A DNA stretch of 53,150 nt from Aporhodopirellula aestuarii (GTDB lineage Bacteria; Planctomycetota; Planctomycetia; Pirellulales; Pirellulaceae): positions 1-53,150 of the forward strand of contig NZ_JAMQBK010000018.1 in the NCBI RefSeq assembly GCF_023701485.1, written 5' to 3'. The notes beneath the pieces are model-generated. The model did no database searches and had not been told where the DNA came from. It was given only the letters and a program-made list of their open reading frames with translations. Positions 44,743 through 53,150 of this stretch are shown here, in pieces. Every line of letters begins with the position of its first letter. Position 1 is the first letter of the stretch. A program made the position numbers and the translations under genes.

Positions 44743-45363
44743 TCAATAACTTCCGTCGCACTCACTGAGGAACTGATCGAGGAATTGTCGCATGAACTGT
44801 TCGCGATCGACAGCCATGCGACGTGCCGCGTCCGTGTTCATCAGCCCCTTGAGTTTGAACAGTTTCTCGTGGAAATGCCCAACTCCGGTTTTTGCTTCGT
44901 CCGACCCCGGTAGATAAAACGGCTGTCCAAACGCGGCACCATACTCGATCGTTCGAACGATTCCGATTGCGCCCAATGCATCGAGACGATCCGCGTCCTG
45001 AACGATCTTTCCTTCAAGCGACAATTCGCTCGCGTCGACGCCCTTGCGGAATGAGATATTATCGACGATGTGCGCCACATGATCGACCAATTCGTCGTCG
45101 GCATCGAGTTCACCTAAGATCTCGCGGGCGAATTCCGCGCTGCGTTCAACTCCGTCATGGAATTTGGCGTCACCGACATCATGCAGCAATGCCGCCAACT
45201 CCACGGTCACCCGATCGCCGCCCGTTTCCGATTGAATCGCCCGCGCTGACTTCAGCACACGCACGACATGGTCCATCCCATGCCCTGCCGCCTGTCCATC
45301 CATTCGCTCTCGCACGATCGCTTCGGTGCGGGCGACGAGACTTTCTTTCAACAACACATCCAT
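44743..45363 (-). CDS. HD-domain phosphohydrolase
   Basis: This 206-residue YedJ/YpgQ-like protein has the metal-binding His and Asp residues in order: HGMDHVVRV (His about 28 and 32), ELAALLHDVGDAKFHD, and DADRLDALGAIGI near residue 125. Relatives hydrolyse nucleotides or other phosphate esters with divalent metals. It has no signal sequence and is cytoplasmic. Its neighbours are unrelated, and it is divergent from the membrane protein gene at 45572. Confidence 0.92.
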   Translation of the reverse strand: MDVLLKESLVARTEAIVRERMDGQAAGHGMDHVVRVLKSARAIQSETGGDRVTVELAALLHDVGDAKFHDGVERSAEFAREILGELDADDELVDHVAHIVDNISFRKGVDASELSLEGKIVQDADRLDALGAIGIVRTIEYGAAFGQPFYLPGSDEAKTGVGHFHEKLFKLKGLMNTDAARRMAVDREQFMRQFLDQFLSECDGSY

Positions 45364-45571
45364 TTCATCGGCTCAGGCAAAAGGCAGTTTTCCAATCAGA
45401 TTGCGAATGCGGCGGATTGTGAATCAATCACGGACAATCGTCAATCAATCACAGCGGCAAACATTTTCCCAAAAATTCGCGCATCACGTATACGCCGATG
45501 GGCACCAATACCAGATGCCGTCAACACACGCATCCATCAACGAAACCTTTCCCCAAACGAGAGTGCCCAGG

Positions 45572-46357
45572 ATGAGCAATCCCAGCCAAGTAAAAAAACC
45601 GCTACTCTACGGGCTCGTCGGTTCGGTGCTCTTTGGTGCCACGCTCGGCATTATTTTCGTCATGCGAGATACTTGGGGTTGGCTCGAAGTCCGTGTCATG
45701 CTCTCGACGATTGTGATCGCGGGAGCCAGCCTCTGCGGACTCGCTTGCGATTTGTCGCGGCAACCGTTGGGCCGAAACTTACTTCCCAAAGCCGGCCTGG
45801 CCCTCACCGCGATTTCGGCTGCACTTCTATTGATCGGCATCTGGGGAGACATCGGTTCCGACGAGTTCTGGCGGTTCACCTTGTGTGAATCGATCATCGC
45901 GGTCGCGACGGTTCATGTTTGCCTGCTCGCGATCGCGAAACTCGCGAAACGCTTTCGCTGGGTTTATTTTGTCAGCACCCAGGTCATCTTCGGATTCGCG
46001 TTGCTGCTGTGCTCAGTAATACTTGGCAACATTGATTCCGCCGCCGTATGGAGATTGATCGCGGCGATTTCAATTGTCGTCGCGGCACTGAGTTTGCTCA
46101 TTCCGATCTTGCACCGGATCAGCAAGATGGATGTTCAGCGTGATGACTTAATGTCGCCAACCGAACGACGCAGTCTCGCGTCGATCAACGGAGAAATCGC
46201 CAGACTTCAACGCCGACTTGTCGAATTGGAACAGGTAAAAATGTCACTGATGAAAGCATCCGGCGAAACGCCATCGCTATCGCCGGAACTCCCCAATCCA
46301 ATCGCACCGACAAGCCCTGCCGAGACGTTGCATTCGGAGCGGTCGTGTTTGAAGTGA
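45572..46357 (+). CDS. Membrane protein with C-terminal coiled coil
   Basis: This 261-residue protein has about six hydrophobic helices (residues 10-190) in the pattern GLVGSVLFGATLGIIFVM, VMLSTIVIAGASLCGLAC, LALTAISAALLLIGIWG and more. A cytoplasmic helix with heptads (SINGEIARLQRRLVELEQVK) and a Pro/Ser-rich tail follow. No family was recognised. The ATG at 45572 starts just before the first helix; the frame is open upstream. The function is unknown. Confidence 0.65.
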   Translation: MSNPSQVKKPLLYGLVGSVLFGATLGIIFVMRDTWGWLEVRVMLSTIVIAGASLCGLACDLSRQPLGRNLLPKAGLALTAISAALLLIGIWGDIGSDEFWRFTLCESIIAVATVHVCLLAIAKLAKRFRWVYFVSTQVIFGFALLLCSVILGNIDSAAVWRLIAAISIVVAALSLLIPILHRISKMDVQRDDLMSPTERRSLASINGEIARLQRRLVELEQVKMSLMKASGETPSLSPELPNPIAPTSPAETLHSERSCLK

Positions 46358-46367
46358 CAACCGCGTG

Positions 46368-47765
46368 TTACTTTTCACCACGCGCGGCCGCGTCCACCGC
46401 CGCCTGTCGCTTCCCTTCCTCTTTTTTAATGTTCGGCCCGTGAGGGTCCAACCACAACGGTTCCGCGAGGCCTTCGTCCCACGCTTGATAGAGCGTTATC
46501 AGATGCTCAACCATTTCAGGGTTCTGTTCGGCGAGATCGTTTCGCTCCCACGGGTCGTTCGCCAAGTTGAACAGCAGATGTTTGCCTTTGTAAACGCTGT
46601 AAACCAATTTGTCGTCACCGTGCCGAACAGCGTAACCATAGTGATCGTCGCCCGCTGCATAACGCCAATACAACGTTTCGTGTGGCGACACGTCGTAATC
46701 ATTTTGCAAGAAAGGAACCAAGCTGACGCCGTCTAGCTGAACATTCTCGGGAACTTCGATATCAGCCGCGTCGAGAATCGTGGGGAAAAGATCGAGGGCA
46801 CTGACCGGCCTGGCGTATTTGCGTCCGCCTACGATCTTCGCGGGCCACGTGAGCGTGAACGGAACACGAATTCCTCCTTCAAACAGCATGCCCTTGTGAC
46901 CACGAAACGGATAGTTGGTCGCATGTTCGGCGCGACCGCCGTTATCGCTAAAGAAGATGATCAGCGTATTGTCGTAGAGGCCCTGCTTCTTGAGTTCCGA
47001 AACGACCCGGCCGATCCCTTCATCCATCGCGGCGACCATCGCACCGTAAACAGCACGGCCACCATACTCGATGTGCTCCGTCTTCTTCAGATGCTCGCGT
47101 GTGACTTGATCAGGGCCATGCGGCGCGTTGTAGGCGAGGTACAAGAAGAACGGATCCGATTGGTTGCGTTGAATAAAGCGAACCGACTCGGCTGAAAAGT
47201 CATCAGTCAAATAACTCAGCTCAGATTCGGCAACATCAATGCCGTTGCGTAGCACACCGGTGTGGCTGCCGGTTTTCTTGGAATCACCCCAATAACTCAT
47301 TCCCCCGCCACTGAATCCAAACCAATCCTGAAATCCGCGTTCGGTCGGCCAGAACTTGGGTGCGTCACCAAGATGCCACTTACCAACCGCTCCGGTGTGG
47401 TAACCGTTCTCAACGAGCACGTTGGAAATCAATGTTTCGCTGAGCGGCAATCCCGCGACGGCGTCTTCACCATAGGCACCGGGATTACATTCGTGACCGA
47501 AACGCTGTTGGTATCGTCCCGTCAAAAGTCCCGCACGACTCGGACTACAGTAGCTATGCGACGCGTACCCGGCTTCAAACACAACTCCGTCCGCCGCCAA
47601 GGCATCGAGATGCGGTGTCGGGATTTCTTTGCACCCGTTGAATCCGACGTCACTGAACCCGAGATCATCAGCGACAATCAGCAATACGTTGGGGCGATCT
47701 CCGGCACAGACTAACGCGGGGCACAGGACGAGAAAAAAAACGGCATGGACAATACGGCTAATCAT
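46368..47765 (-). CDS. Exported arylsulfatase-type sulfatase
   Basis: This S1 sulfatase of about 465 residues has a signal peptide (HAVFFLVLCPALVCAG), metal-binding VADDLGFSDVG and the formylglycine motif CSPSRAGLLTGR (Cys73 converted to formylglycine), followed by GKWHLGD, SDNGG and HKGMLFEGGIRVPF. It should remove sulfate esters from polysaccharides outside the cell or in the periplasm. The ATG at 47765 follows an AAGGAAG ribosome site 24 bases after the upstream sulfatase stop, so the two sulfatase genes form an operon. Maturation needs a formylglycine-generating enzyme from elsewhere. Confidence 0.94.
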   Translation of the reverse strand: MISRIVHAVFFLVLCPALVCAGDRPNVLLIVADDLGFSDVGFNGCKEIPTPHLDALAADGVVFEAGYASHSYCSPSRAGLLTGRYQQRFGHECNPGAYGEDAVAGLPLSETLISNVLVENGYHTGAVGKWHLGDAPKFWPTERGFQDWFGFSGGGMSYWGDSKKTGSHTGVLRNGIDVAESELSYLTDDFSAESVRFIQRNQSDPFFLYLAYNAPHGPDQVTREHLKKTEHIEYGGRAVYGAMVAAMDEGIGRVVSELKKQGLYDNTLIIFFSDNGGRAEHATNYPFRGHKGMLFEGGIRVPFTLTWPAKIVGGRKYARPVSALDLFPTILDAADIEVPENVQLDGVSLVPFLQNDYDVSPHETLYWRYAAGDDHYGYAVRHGDDKLVYSVYKGKHLLFNLANDPWERNDLAEQNPEMVEHLITLYQAWDEGLAEPLWLDPHGPNIKKEEGKRQAAVDAAARGEK

Positions 47766-47788
47766 GTTGTCTTCCTTGTTTATGGCGA

Positions 47789-49267
47789 TCAAAGACGTGC
47801 GGGGTTGAACGGGACAGTGGGTGTTTCACCGGATGCCTTGGCACGCAACCGCGACCGCAGTTTTTGCATCACGGCAGTGGCGTGTGAACCAGGATCAATC
47901 GCCAGATTATAAAATTCTTTCGGATCATTTTCGTGATCGTACAGCTCGACGCCATGTTTCCCGTTGCCCCACTCGGTGAATCGATATCGCCGCGTCCGGA
48001 TGCTGCAACCCATCACAGGCTCGGGTAAACGATTATCAGCCGGTCGCAGGACCTGCGTGACAGCCTCACCGTCCCATTGAGAGCGTGGGTCGGCGATCAG
48101 CTTACTCAAACTGCGACCGGCGAGCCCCGACGGCGCATCAGCCGCCGCCAACTCGGTCAACGTCGGATAGATATCGACGAATTCGACAATCCGGTCGCAA
48201 ACACCGGAATTCGCTTGGCCGGGAACGCGAATGATCAACGGTGCGCGGGCGGCTTCTTCGAACAAGGTTCGTTTCTGCCAGATCCCATTGTGTTCGCCCA
48301 AGTGATAACCGTGGTCGCTCCAAAAAACGACGATCGTTTCATTAGCCAAACCCAAATCCTCTAACCCATCGAGCAGTCGGCCGACTTGAGCATCGACAAA
48401 CGACACGCACGCATAATACGCCTGAGTCGCCTTGAGCAGCGTGGCTTCATCAAGCCCATAATTGGGGACCGGGCAATTATGTGCGAATGCGGCAGTCGGA
48501 ATGTCATCTCGGTCGTTTTCGGGAGCAGACGGCAGTCGCAACGAATCGAGCGGGTACATGTCAAAATATTTCTTCGGTGCCACATAAGGTGTGTGCGGTC
48601 GGAAGAAACCCACACCGAGAAAAAACGGTTCGTCCGCTTTCTCTCGCATGATCTCGATCGCCTCGGTCGCGATCATGCCATCGGTTTGCTCGACATCGGT
48701 CCCCTCTGCCGCCAACCAACTCAACGCACCGCTAATTTGGCGATGCGGTTCGGCGTTGAAGACGAGTGCCTCCTCCGCCTTATCACGGCCCTTTGGATTG
48801 ACCGTGCGATTCCATGACGCCGGATCGTCGAATCCATCCGTACCGATCGATGCTGGCACGTTGTAGTGATAGATTTTGCCAACGCGAGCGGTAAAATAGC
48901 CGGCTTGCTGGAACGCTTGCGGTAGCGTCACGACATCGGGCAACTCGTCACGAAAATGCCGATCGAGATCATAAACCTTGATCGTGTCGGGACGCAGTCC
49001 GGTCATCACCGACGCGCGGGTCGGATTGCAAAGCGGCAATTGGTTGTAGGCACGTTGGAAACAAGTTCCCATTGATGCCAACCGATCAATATTCGGGGTT
49101 CTCGCCGTGGGATCACCATAGCAACCCAACGTGCTGGCCAGATCATCAACCGCGATAAAGAGAACATTCGGCTGCTCGCGTTTGAGCCCCTCACCGGCGT
49201 CAACCGACGCACACGACAAAACGGCGAGACAGACACCGATGAGGCTGGTCGTTAGGTTAGGTCGCAT
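47789..49267 (-). CDS. Exported sulfatase, iduronate-2-sulfatase-like
   Basis: This 492-residue sulfatase has a signal peptide ([20 protein letters not shown]), [15 protein letters not shown] for calcium binding, and an active-site motif reading [11 protein letters not shown] (Cys80). Thr replaces the usual Ser/Ala in C-x-P-S/A-R. It continues like iduronate-2-sulfatases: [44 protein letters not shown] and [14 protein letters not shown]. It is first of the two-gene sulfatase operon and divergent from the GH43/117-like gene. Whether the Thr variant is processed to formylglycine needs testing; the rest of the site is intact. Confidence 0.92.
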   Translation of the reverse strand: MRPNLTTSLIGVCLAVLSCASVDAGEGLKREQPNVLFIAVDDLASTLGCYGDPTARTPNIDRLASMGTCFQRAYNQLPLCNPTRASVMTGLRPDTIKVYDLDRHFRDELPDVVTLPQAFQQAGYFTARVGKIYHYNVPASIGTDGFDDPASWNRTVNPKGRDKAEEALVFNAEPHRQISGALSWLAAEGTDVEQTDGMIATEAIEIMREKADEPFFLGVGFFRPHTPYVAPKKYFDMYPLDSLRLPSAPENDRDDIPTAAFAHNCPVPNYGLDEATLLKATQAYYACVSFVDAQVGRLLDGLEDLGLANETIVVFWSDHGYHLGEHNGIWQKRTLFEEAARAPLIIRVPGQANSGVCDRIVEFVDIYPTLTELAAADAPSGLAGRSLSKLIADPRSQWDGEAVTQVLRPADNRLPEPVMGCSIRTRRYRFTEWGNGKHGVELYDHENDPKEFYNLAIDPGSHATAVMQKLRSRLRAKASGETPTVPFNPARL

Positions 49268-49611
49268 GATGGCCGCGTCGATCCTCTGGTGTCACTCTCA
49301 CTAGATCACGTTTCAATTGGCAGTGAAAGGATTGTCGTCGACAGCAAGGCTATAGACCTTTCGCTACAAACGAACATCCCAATGTTACGGTGATTTGAAA
49401 CGCCAATCCCCTTATACTGGGAAACGTCAACACAGATTGTATCGTTTTTGCATCAGTTCGTTGCACGCACGTATCCGAAGCGAAGCAACTCGATCTGATG
49501 CGTTCTCAACTCTTTTAAAACGCGACGGGAAATTCAGTTCGAATATCATTTCTTTTTGACCAAACGTCCCATCGCCATGGCAACATCTCCCCACGACACG
49601 AATCGATCTCA
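49268..49611. other. Divergent control region between sulfatase operon and propeller hydrolase
   Basis: These 344 bases separate the two divergent transcription units. No operator was recognised, but a shared regulator is plausible from the layout. Confidence 0.4.
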
Positions 49612-50769
49612 ATGAGAACCAAGTACCCATTCATTTTACTAGCGTCGATCACGATATTGGGCCACCTGTCAGACGTTGCATTGCCTGATGCGTCCGCAGA
49701 AGACCGCGCCGCCAAGAGTGCCGCACAGGAGCGTTTCCGCGTGCAGCATCACTCACAGTGGAGCGACACGCCTCCGGAGAATGCAACGATCGCGATCGAA
49801 TACTCCGCCGCAGAGGGCCTCGGCCGAGAGGTCGGCATCATCCGTCGCGACCCCACCGACATTATCAAGATGGGTGACACCTATTTCCTATGGTACACCC
49901 GTAGCGCTGGCGGCCCTTTGCGAGTGGGCGTCCCTAACGCCACCGATACCCTTCGCGCCTATCCGTGGGACCTCGGTGATATCTGGCTGGCGACGTCGAA
50001 GGATGGAATCCAGTGGCAAGAACAAGGGCCCGCGGTCGTACGCGGTGAACCGGGAACGTACGACGCACGCAGCGTTTTCACCCCCAACATTCTCGTTTCC
50101 AAAGGCAAGTACTACCTGTTCTACCAAACGGCACCAAACCTCGACGATCCTGACCCGGGCGATTTCAAGTGGACCAAGATCGGAATGTCGTGGGCAGACT
50201 CGCCTTACGGACCATGGCACCGGGCTCCCGCCCCCGTTCTCTCACACGGTGATTATGAGAAAGGTGAGTGGGACGCCTTGGTCGCTCATGACCCAAGCGT
50301 GATCGAACGCGATGGACGCTATTTCCTGTACTACAAAAGTCGATACCACCGAGGTCCCGACGAACGTTTTGCCGAGGGCGATCTTAAAGACTGGGTCGCC
50401 AACGGCGGCATTCCGATCGGATGGGGCGTCGCCATCGCGGACAATCCCAAAGGACCATATGTGAAATCGGAATTGAACCCGGTCATCATCGGTGGGCACG
50501 AGTGTATCGTGTGGCCCCATAAAACCGGCGTCTGCGCGCTGGTTACTCAAGGACCGGAGAAGAACACGATCCAGTACGCCGCCGACGGAATCAACTTCGC
50601 CCCGATCGGCACCGTCAAGGAAGCCCCGATTGCCGCGGGACTCTTTCGCGCCGATTTCTCAGACACGGACGATTCGTCTGACCTCGATTGGGGAATCTCG
50701 CACGTCGTCACGGGAACAGACTGGCATCACCTGCGGCGATTCGAGTTCACCGAACCGCTTAACAAATAA
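49612..50769 (+). CDS. Exported GH43/GH117-like beta-propeller glycoside hydrolase
   Basis: This 385-residue protein has a signal peptide (FILLASITILGHLSDVA) followed by five-bladed propeller repeats: RRDPTDIIKMGDTYFLWYT, GDIWLATSKDGIQWQEQG, TPNILVSKGKYYLFYQT, SPYGPWHRAPAPVL, HDPSVIERDGRYFLYYKS and NPKGPYVKSELNP. The pattern fits GH117 or GH43-like exo-enzymes that cleave anhydrogalactose or arabinose/xylose ends of algal polysaccharides. Acidic residues in DPT, AHDPS and GHECIV-type positions are the expected catalytic places. It is divergent from the two sulfatases, so they may desulfate the same polymer. Confidence 0.7.
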   Translation: MRTKYPFILLASITILGHLSDVALPDASAEDRAAKSAAQERFRVQHHSQWSDTPPENATIAIEYSAAEGLGREVGIIRRDPTDIIKMGDTYFLWYTRSAGGPLRVGVPNATDTLRAYPWDLGDIWLATSKDGIQWQEQGPAVVRGEPGTYDARSVFTPNILVSKGKYYLFYQTAPNLDDPDPGDFKWTKIGMSWADSPYGPWHRAPAPVLSHGDYEKGEWDALVAHDPSVIERDGRYFLYYKSRYHRGPDERFAEGDLKDWVANGGIPIGWGVAIADNPKGPYVKSELNPVIIGGHECIVWPHKTGVCALVTQGPEKNTIQYAADGINFAPIGTVKEAPIAAGLFRADFSDTDDSSDLDWGISHVVTGTDWHHLRRFEFTEPLNK

Positions 50770-50887
50770 GCGTCCATGAACAAGATCGGAAAGGTACCGA
50801 CGTCTGCTCGTCAACGCGTTTGGAGTAACGGAATTTCCGTCCCCGCCAATCCCTTGCGTCTCAGTCAATCCGCCATGTCGATGCGTT

Positions 50888-50992
50888 TAGAGCATTTCCA
50901 TTATTGTTGTAGCCACCGTCGCCCGACGGTGGACCACGTTCTGGCGAACGTAGCTACCTTTGAAATCCTACGTCATTTCTAGAAACGCTCTA
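50888..50992 (-). repeat. MITE-like dispersed repeat, copy B
   Basis: This 105-base inverted copy of the element at 9184-9287 has only scattered differences. Terminal repeats are GAGCGTTTC and GAAATGCTC, both flanked by TA, with the same internal hairpin CCACCGTCGCCCGACGGTGG (50913-50932). Its right end supplies the TAG stop codon of yjdM (50990-50992), so the element ends exactly at that gene's 3' end. Confidence 0.78.
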
Positions 50993-51328
50993 GCTCTTTC
51001 GGACGAACTCCGATTTGAGTGACATGGCTCCAATGCCGTCAATTTTGCAATCGATGTCGTGGTCGCCGTCAACGATGCGGATGTTCTTGACCTTGGTGCC
51101 TACCTTGACGACCGTTGTCGATCCTTTCACTTTTAAATCTTTGATCACCACGACCGTGTCGCCGTTTTCCAAAACATTACCATTGGAATCGCGTGTCATG
51201 CCTTCCTCGGCAGCCGCTTCCATGTCTGCCCGCGACCACTCGTGACCACAACTCGGGCAAATGAAGAGAATGCCGTCTTCGTATGTGAATTCAGAATCGC
51301 ATTCAGGGCAGTTGGGAAGTTCGCTCAT
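50990..51328 (-). CDS. yjdM: PhnA/YjdM zinc-ribbon protein
   Basis: This 112-residue protein has two N-terminal CxxC zinc-ribbon pairs (CPEC, Cys7/Cys10; CPSC, Cys24/Cys27) and the PhnA C-terminal domain: DSNGNVLENGDTVVVIKDLKVKG, STTVVKVGTKVKNIRIVDGDHDIDCKIDG and GAMSLKSEFVRKS. The length is normal for the family. Despite the old name it is not required for phosphonate use; its role is unclear. Its TAG stop codon is formed by the terminal repeat of the MITE-like element, but the C-terminus is at the usual family position. Confidence 0.93.
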   Translation of the reverse strand: MSELPNCPECDSEFTYEDGILFICPSCGHEWSRADMEAAAEEGMTRDSNGNVLENGDTVVVIKDLKVKGSTTVVKVGTKVKNIRIVDGDHDIDCKIDGIGAMSLKSEFVRKS

Positions 51329-51521
51329 CAGTCTCTCGGTTGGAGGCCATCGGGATCGTTTTCGCTGGGATTATCGCAGGTTCAAATGATGTCACCAGGG
51401 GCGTTAAGGTGCCGCGTCGACTGTACAGCATCGCGTACAGTACCTTGTCCACTCCGATAGAATGGACAGTGAAACCGAATTCACATTGCCCAAACCGAGA
51501 ATCATCACGCGATCCACCCCA

Positions 51522-51911
51522 ATGAACGCCATCGAGACTTTCCTTTCCGCTAAAACTTTCGCCGTCGCTGGAGCATCGGCACGTCAACATAAATACGGGA
51601 ATAAAGTTTTCCGGGCACTGCTCGCCTCCGGTCGTGAAACGTATCCGCTCAATCCGGTCACCGAAGAGATCGAAGGACACCGCGCGTATCCACGAATCGC
51701 CGACCTACCGGTCGTTCCCGAATCACTGTCGATCATCACACCACCGGAAGTCACCCGACGCGTTGTCGCCGAGGCTATCGAAGCAGGGGTCAAACACCTC
51801 TGGATGCAGCCGGGAGCGGAAGACGACGAGGCCAGCGAATCGGCCCGCAACGCCGGGCTGACCGTGATTGATGATGGGGCCTGCGTGTTGGTCCTGCTCG
51901 CTCGTGCGTAA
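51522..51911 (+). CDS. CoA-binding domain protein (YccU type)
   Basis: This 129-residue single-domain Rossmann-like protein has KTFAVAGASARQHKYGNKVFRALL, the loop YPLNPVTEEIEGHRAYPRIADLP, and ITPPEVTRRVVAEAIEAGVKHLWMQPGAEDDEA, the CoA-binding pattern of the succinyl-CoA synthetase alpha family. It lacks the catalytic phosphohistidine domain. The function is unknown; such proteins may bind acyl-CoA or a nucleotide. The ATG at 51522 precedes the first helix; an upstream in-frame ATG at 51465 gives an unconserved extension. Confidence 0.9.
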   Translation: MNAIETFLSAKTFAVAGASARQHKYGNKVFRALLASGRETYPLNPVTEEIEGHRAYPRIADLPVVPESLSIITPPEVTRRVVAEAIEAGVKHLWMQPGAEDDEASESARNAGLTVIDDGACVLVLLARA

Positions 51912-51996
51912 ACAGCTTGTTTGGTAAGCCATCCCTCAAAATCGTCGAAATATTTCGCGCCGCGCGCCGTACCCCAAATGAAACGGGCTCTCCCAG

Positions 51997-52719
51997 ATGA
52001 TGTGCGTTTCGCCACATCATCGACTGCGCCTGATTTCCATCAGCTTTCTCGCGGTAAGTTCACTCGTCGGGTGGTTGATTCCGGATTTCTACGAGTGGAC
52101 TGACTCTGACCAGAGTCGCCCGTCACCGCTGCTGTGGCAGGTTCCACTGGGGGCTTTCCTACTCGCGGCGGCGATCTGCGTCGCACTGCCGTGGCTTCCC
52201 ATCACGAGCGACGCACGTGGCAAAGAAACGCGACCGCCCCTGCGATTCGGAATCCGCACGTTGCTATTGATCACCACGGCCGTGGCCATTGGCTTGACGC
52301 TGTTCGCCAAATTCCCGGTCGTCATGGGTGGGATCGTTTGTGCAGCGATGTACGCGTACTTCATCGGGTTCTGGATACGACGGCCCGCTGATCGTTGGGC
52401 GGCGAGCAGTTTGCTCAGCTGCATGATCCTGCCTTCCATGTGGCTCATTTCCTACGACGAACCTGATCGCATCCTACTGGTGATCTTTGGGATGCTTGCA
52501 ATGATGCCAGTTTTCTTACCGGCAATGCTGGTTAGCAACTTCTTGGGAGTCCACATTCAAGATTCTCAGTGGATTGTCTTTTTACTCGTGGCCATGGAAC
52601 TCGCAATGGGAATGTGGGTGATCTGCCTGGGCCCCAAACGCACCATCGCGTATCTCCTATTGGTCGCGCTAACCTCGTCCATGGGATCACTGCTGTTCTA
52701 CCAGTTGATCATTGCCTGA
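51997..52719 (+). CDS. Planctomycete-type integral membrane protein
   Basis: This protein of about 240 residues has six to seven hydrophobic helices. It contains RFGIRTLLLITTAVAIGLTLFA, like the RFSLRTLLxxxT segment seen in many planctomycete membrane proteins. There are two consecutive ATG codons at 51997 and 52000. No enzymatic motif was recognised and the function is unknown. The neighbour upstream is unrelated. Confidence 0.65.
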   Translation: MMCVSPHHRLRLISISFLAVSSLVGWLIPDFYEWTDSDQSRPSPLLWQVPLGAFLLAAAICVALPWLPITSDARGKETRPPLRFGIRTLLLITTAVAIGLTLFAKFPVVMGGIVCAAMYAYFIGFWIRRPADRWAASSLLSCMILPSMWLISYDEPDRILLVIFGMLAMMPVFLPAMLVSNFLGVHIQDSQWIVFLLVAMELAMGMWVICLGPKRTIAYLLLVALTSSMGSLLFYQLIIA

Positions 52720-53150
52720 CCGCAATCGACCGCAACCGCACCGCCTCTACTGAGGTGCAGCTTTCTGCAGATGATCTGCAAGCAAGCGTTCAGCGCTAGC
52801 GAATCCAAAATTGATCGCCGCTTGAAAATGCTTTATCGACACCGGTGCCTGCAACTTGTTTGGAAGGAAACACGCGGCGATTTTTTGCAGCAACGTAAGG
52901 GATTGGCTCGACGGCGCCACTTGCTAAGCAGGTCCATAGAAGTGATTCGGTATAACGACAATTCCGCTGATCGTGATCGGTCCGGCGTAGGCCGGACCAA
53001 AGAGCCTAAGCGACGCAGTTCCGACACGACTGAGCAAGTGAATGACGGAACTCGCAAAGCCTCGGTCCGGCCTGCAGTTCGCGGCAGTTTCGCCAGATGA
53101 TTCCTGCAGACCTGTTTCGTCACGATCGTGACGACATCCAAACGCCACGG
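52720..53150. other. Right-edge stretch without a recognised gene
   Basis: It contains a near-perfect hairpin GGTCCGGC-GTA-GGCCGGACC at 52979-52998 and a related GGTCCGGCC near 53066. No supported protein frame was seen; a gene continuing past the edge cannot be excluded. Confidence 0.45.

Overview
The window looks like chromosome from a marine planctomycete of the Pirellulaceae (Rhodopirellula/Blastopirellula type). The grounds are two DUF1559 proteins with prepilin-type N-termini, tetrahydromethanopterin-linked C1 genes (fae, mtdB), secreted sulfatases beside a GH43/117-like propeller enzyme, a caspase-like protease and many planctomycete-type secreted proteins of unknown role. No rRNA, tRNA, CRISPR array, phage or complete insertion sequence was recognised. 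The assignment is inferred from gene content only.

Region 1 (1-8.8 kb) looks like a stress regulon. It has a dihydroorotate dehydrogenase-like flavoprotein, Hsp20, a universal stress protein, and an operon of a small coiled-coil protein with an ABC1/UbiB-type kinase, followed by an NADPH-dependent FMN reductase. In the middle lies a divergent two-component pair: a GAF-PAS histidine kinase and an NtrC-type sigma-54 activator. Both are broken by frameshifts, stops and internal deletions. Sites matching the sigma-54 -24/-12 consensus lie in front of hsp20, the broken regulator, the usp gene and the coiled-coil/UbiB operon, with a weaker one before the dehydrogenase. This is the most interesting structure in the window: an apparently intact sigma-54 promoter set whose local activator and sensor are decaying.

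Region 2 (8.8-15.8 kb) is gene-poor. It holds a truncated YHS-like remnant, a 104-bp MITE-like repeat, a REP palindrome, two small secreted proteins, a 1.5-kb stretch without recognisable genes, and two paralogous DUF1559 genes that share a similar leader; each is followed by a hairpin terminator.

Region 3 (15.8-25 kb) has a three-gene minus-strand set: thioredoxin lipoprotein, TVP38-DUF547 fusion and mercuric-reductase-like flavoprotein. Divergent from it are a second DUF547 protein, a GT2 glycosyltransferase and a GT87-like membrane glycosyltransferase. A Crp/Fnr regulator converges on the last. Region 4 (25-28.2 kb) has an ECF sigma factor with a zinc-finger anti-sigma factor, next to a secreted caspase-like protein with an SH3-like domain.

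Region 5 (28.6-40.2 kb) is metabolic: trpC, an arginine/lysine/ornithine decarboxylase, a large secreted protein of unknown function, a voltage-sensor-like membrane protein, larC, mtdB, fae, a divergent ATP-grasp protein and a GNAT acetyltransferase. Region 6 (40.4-50.8 kb) is an exported polysaccharide-oriented set: two alpha/beta hydrolases, a PmoA/DUF6807 protein, two sulfatases and a GH43/117-like enzyme, with an HD phosphohydrolase and a membrane protein between them. The right end has yjdM, whose stop codon lies in a second copy of the MITE-like repeat, then a CoA-binding protein and a membrane protein.
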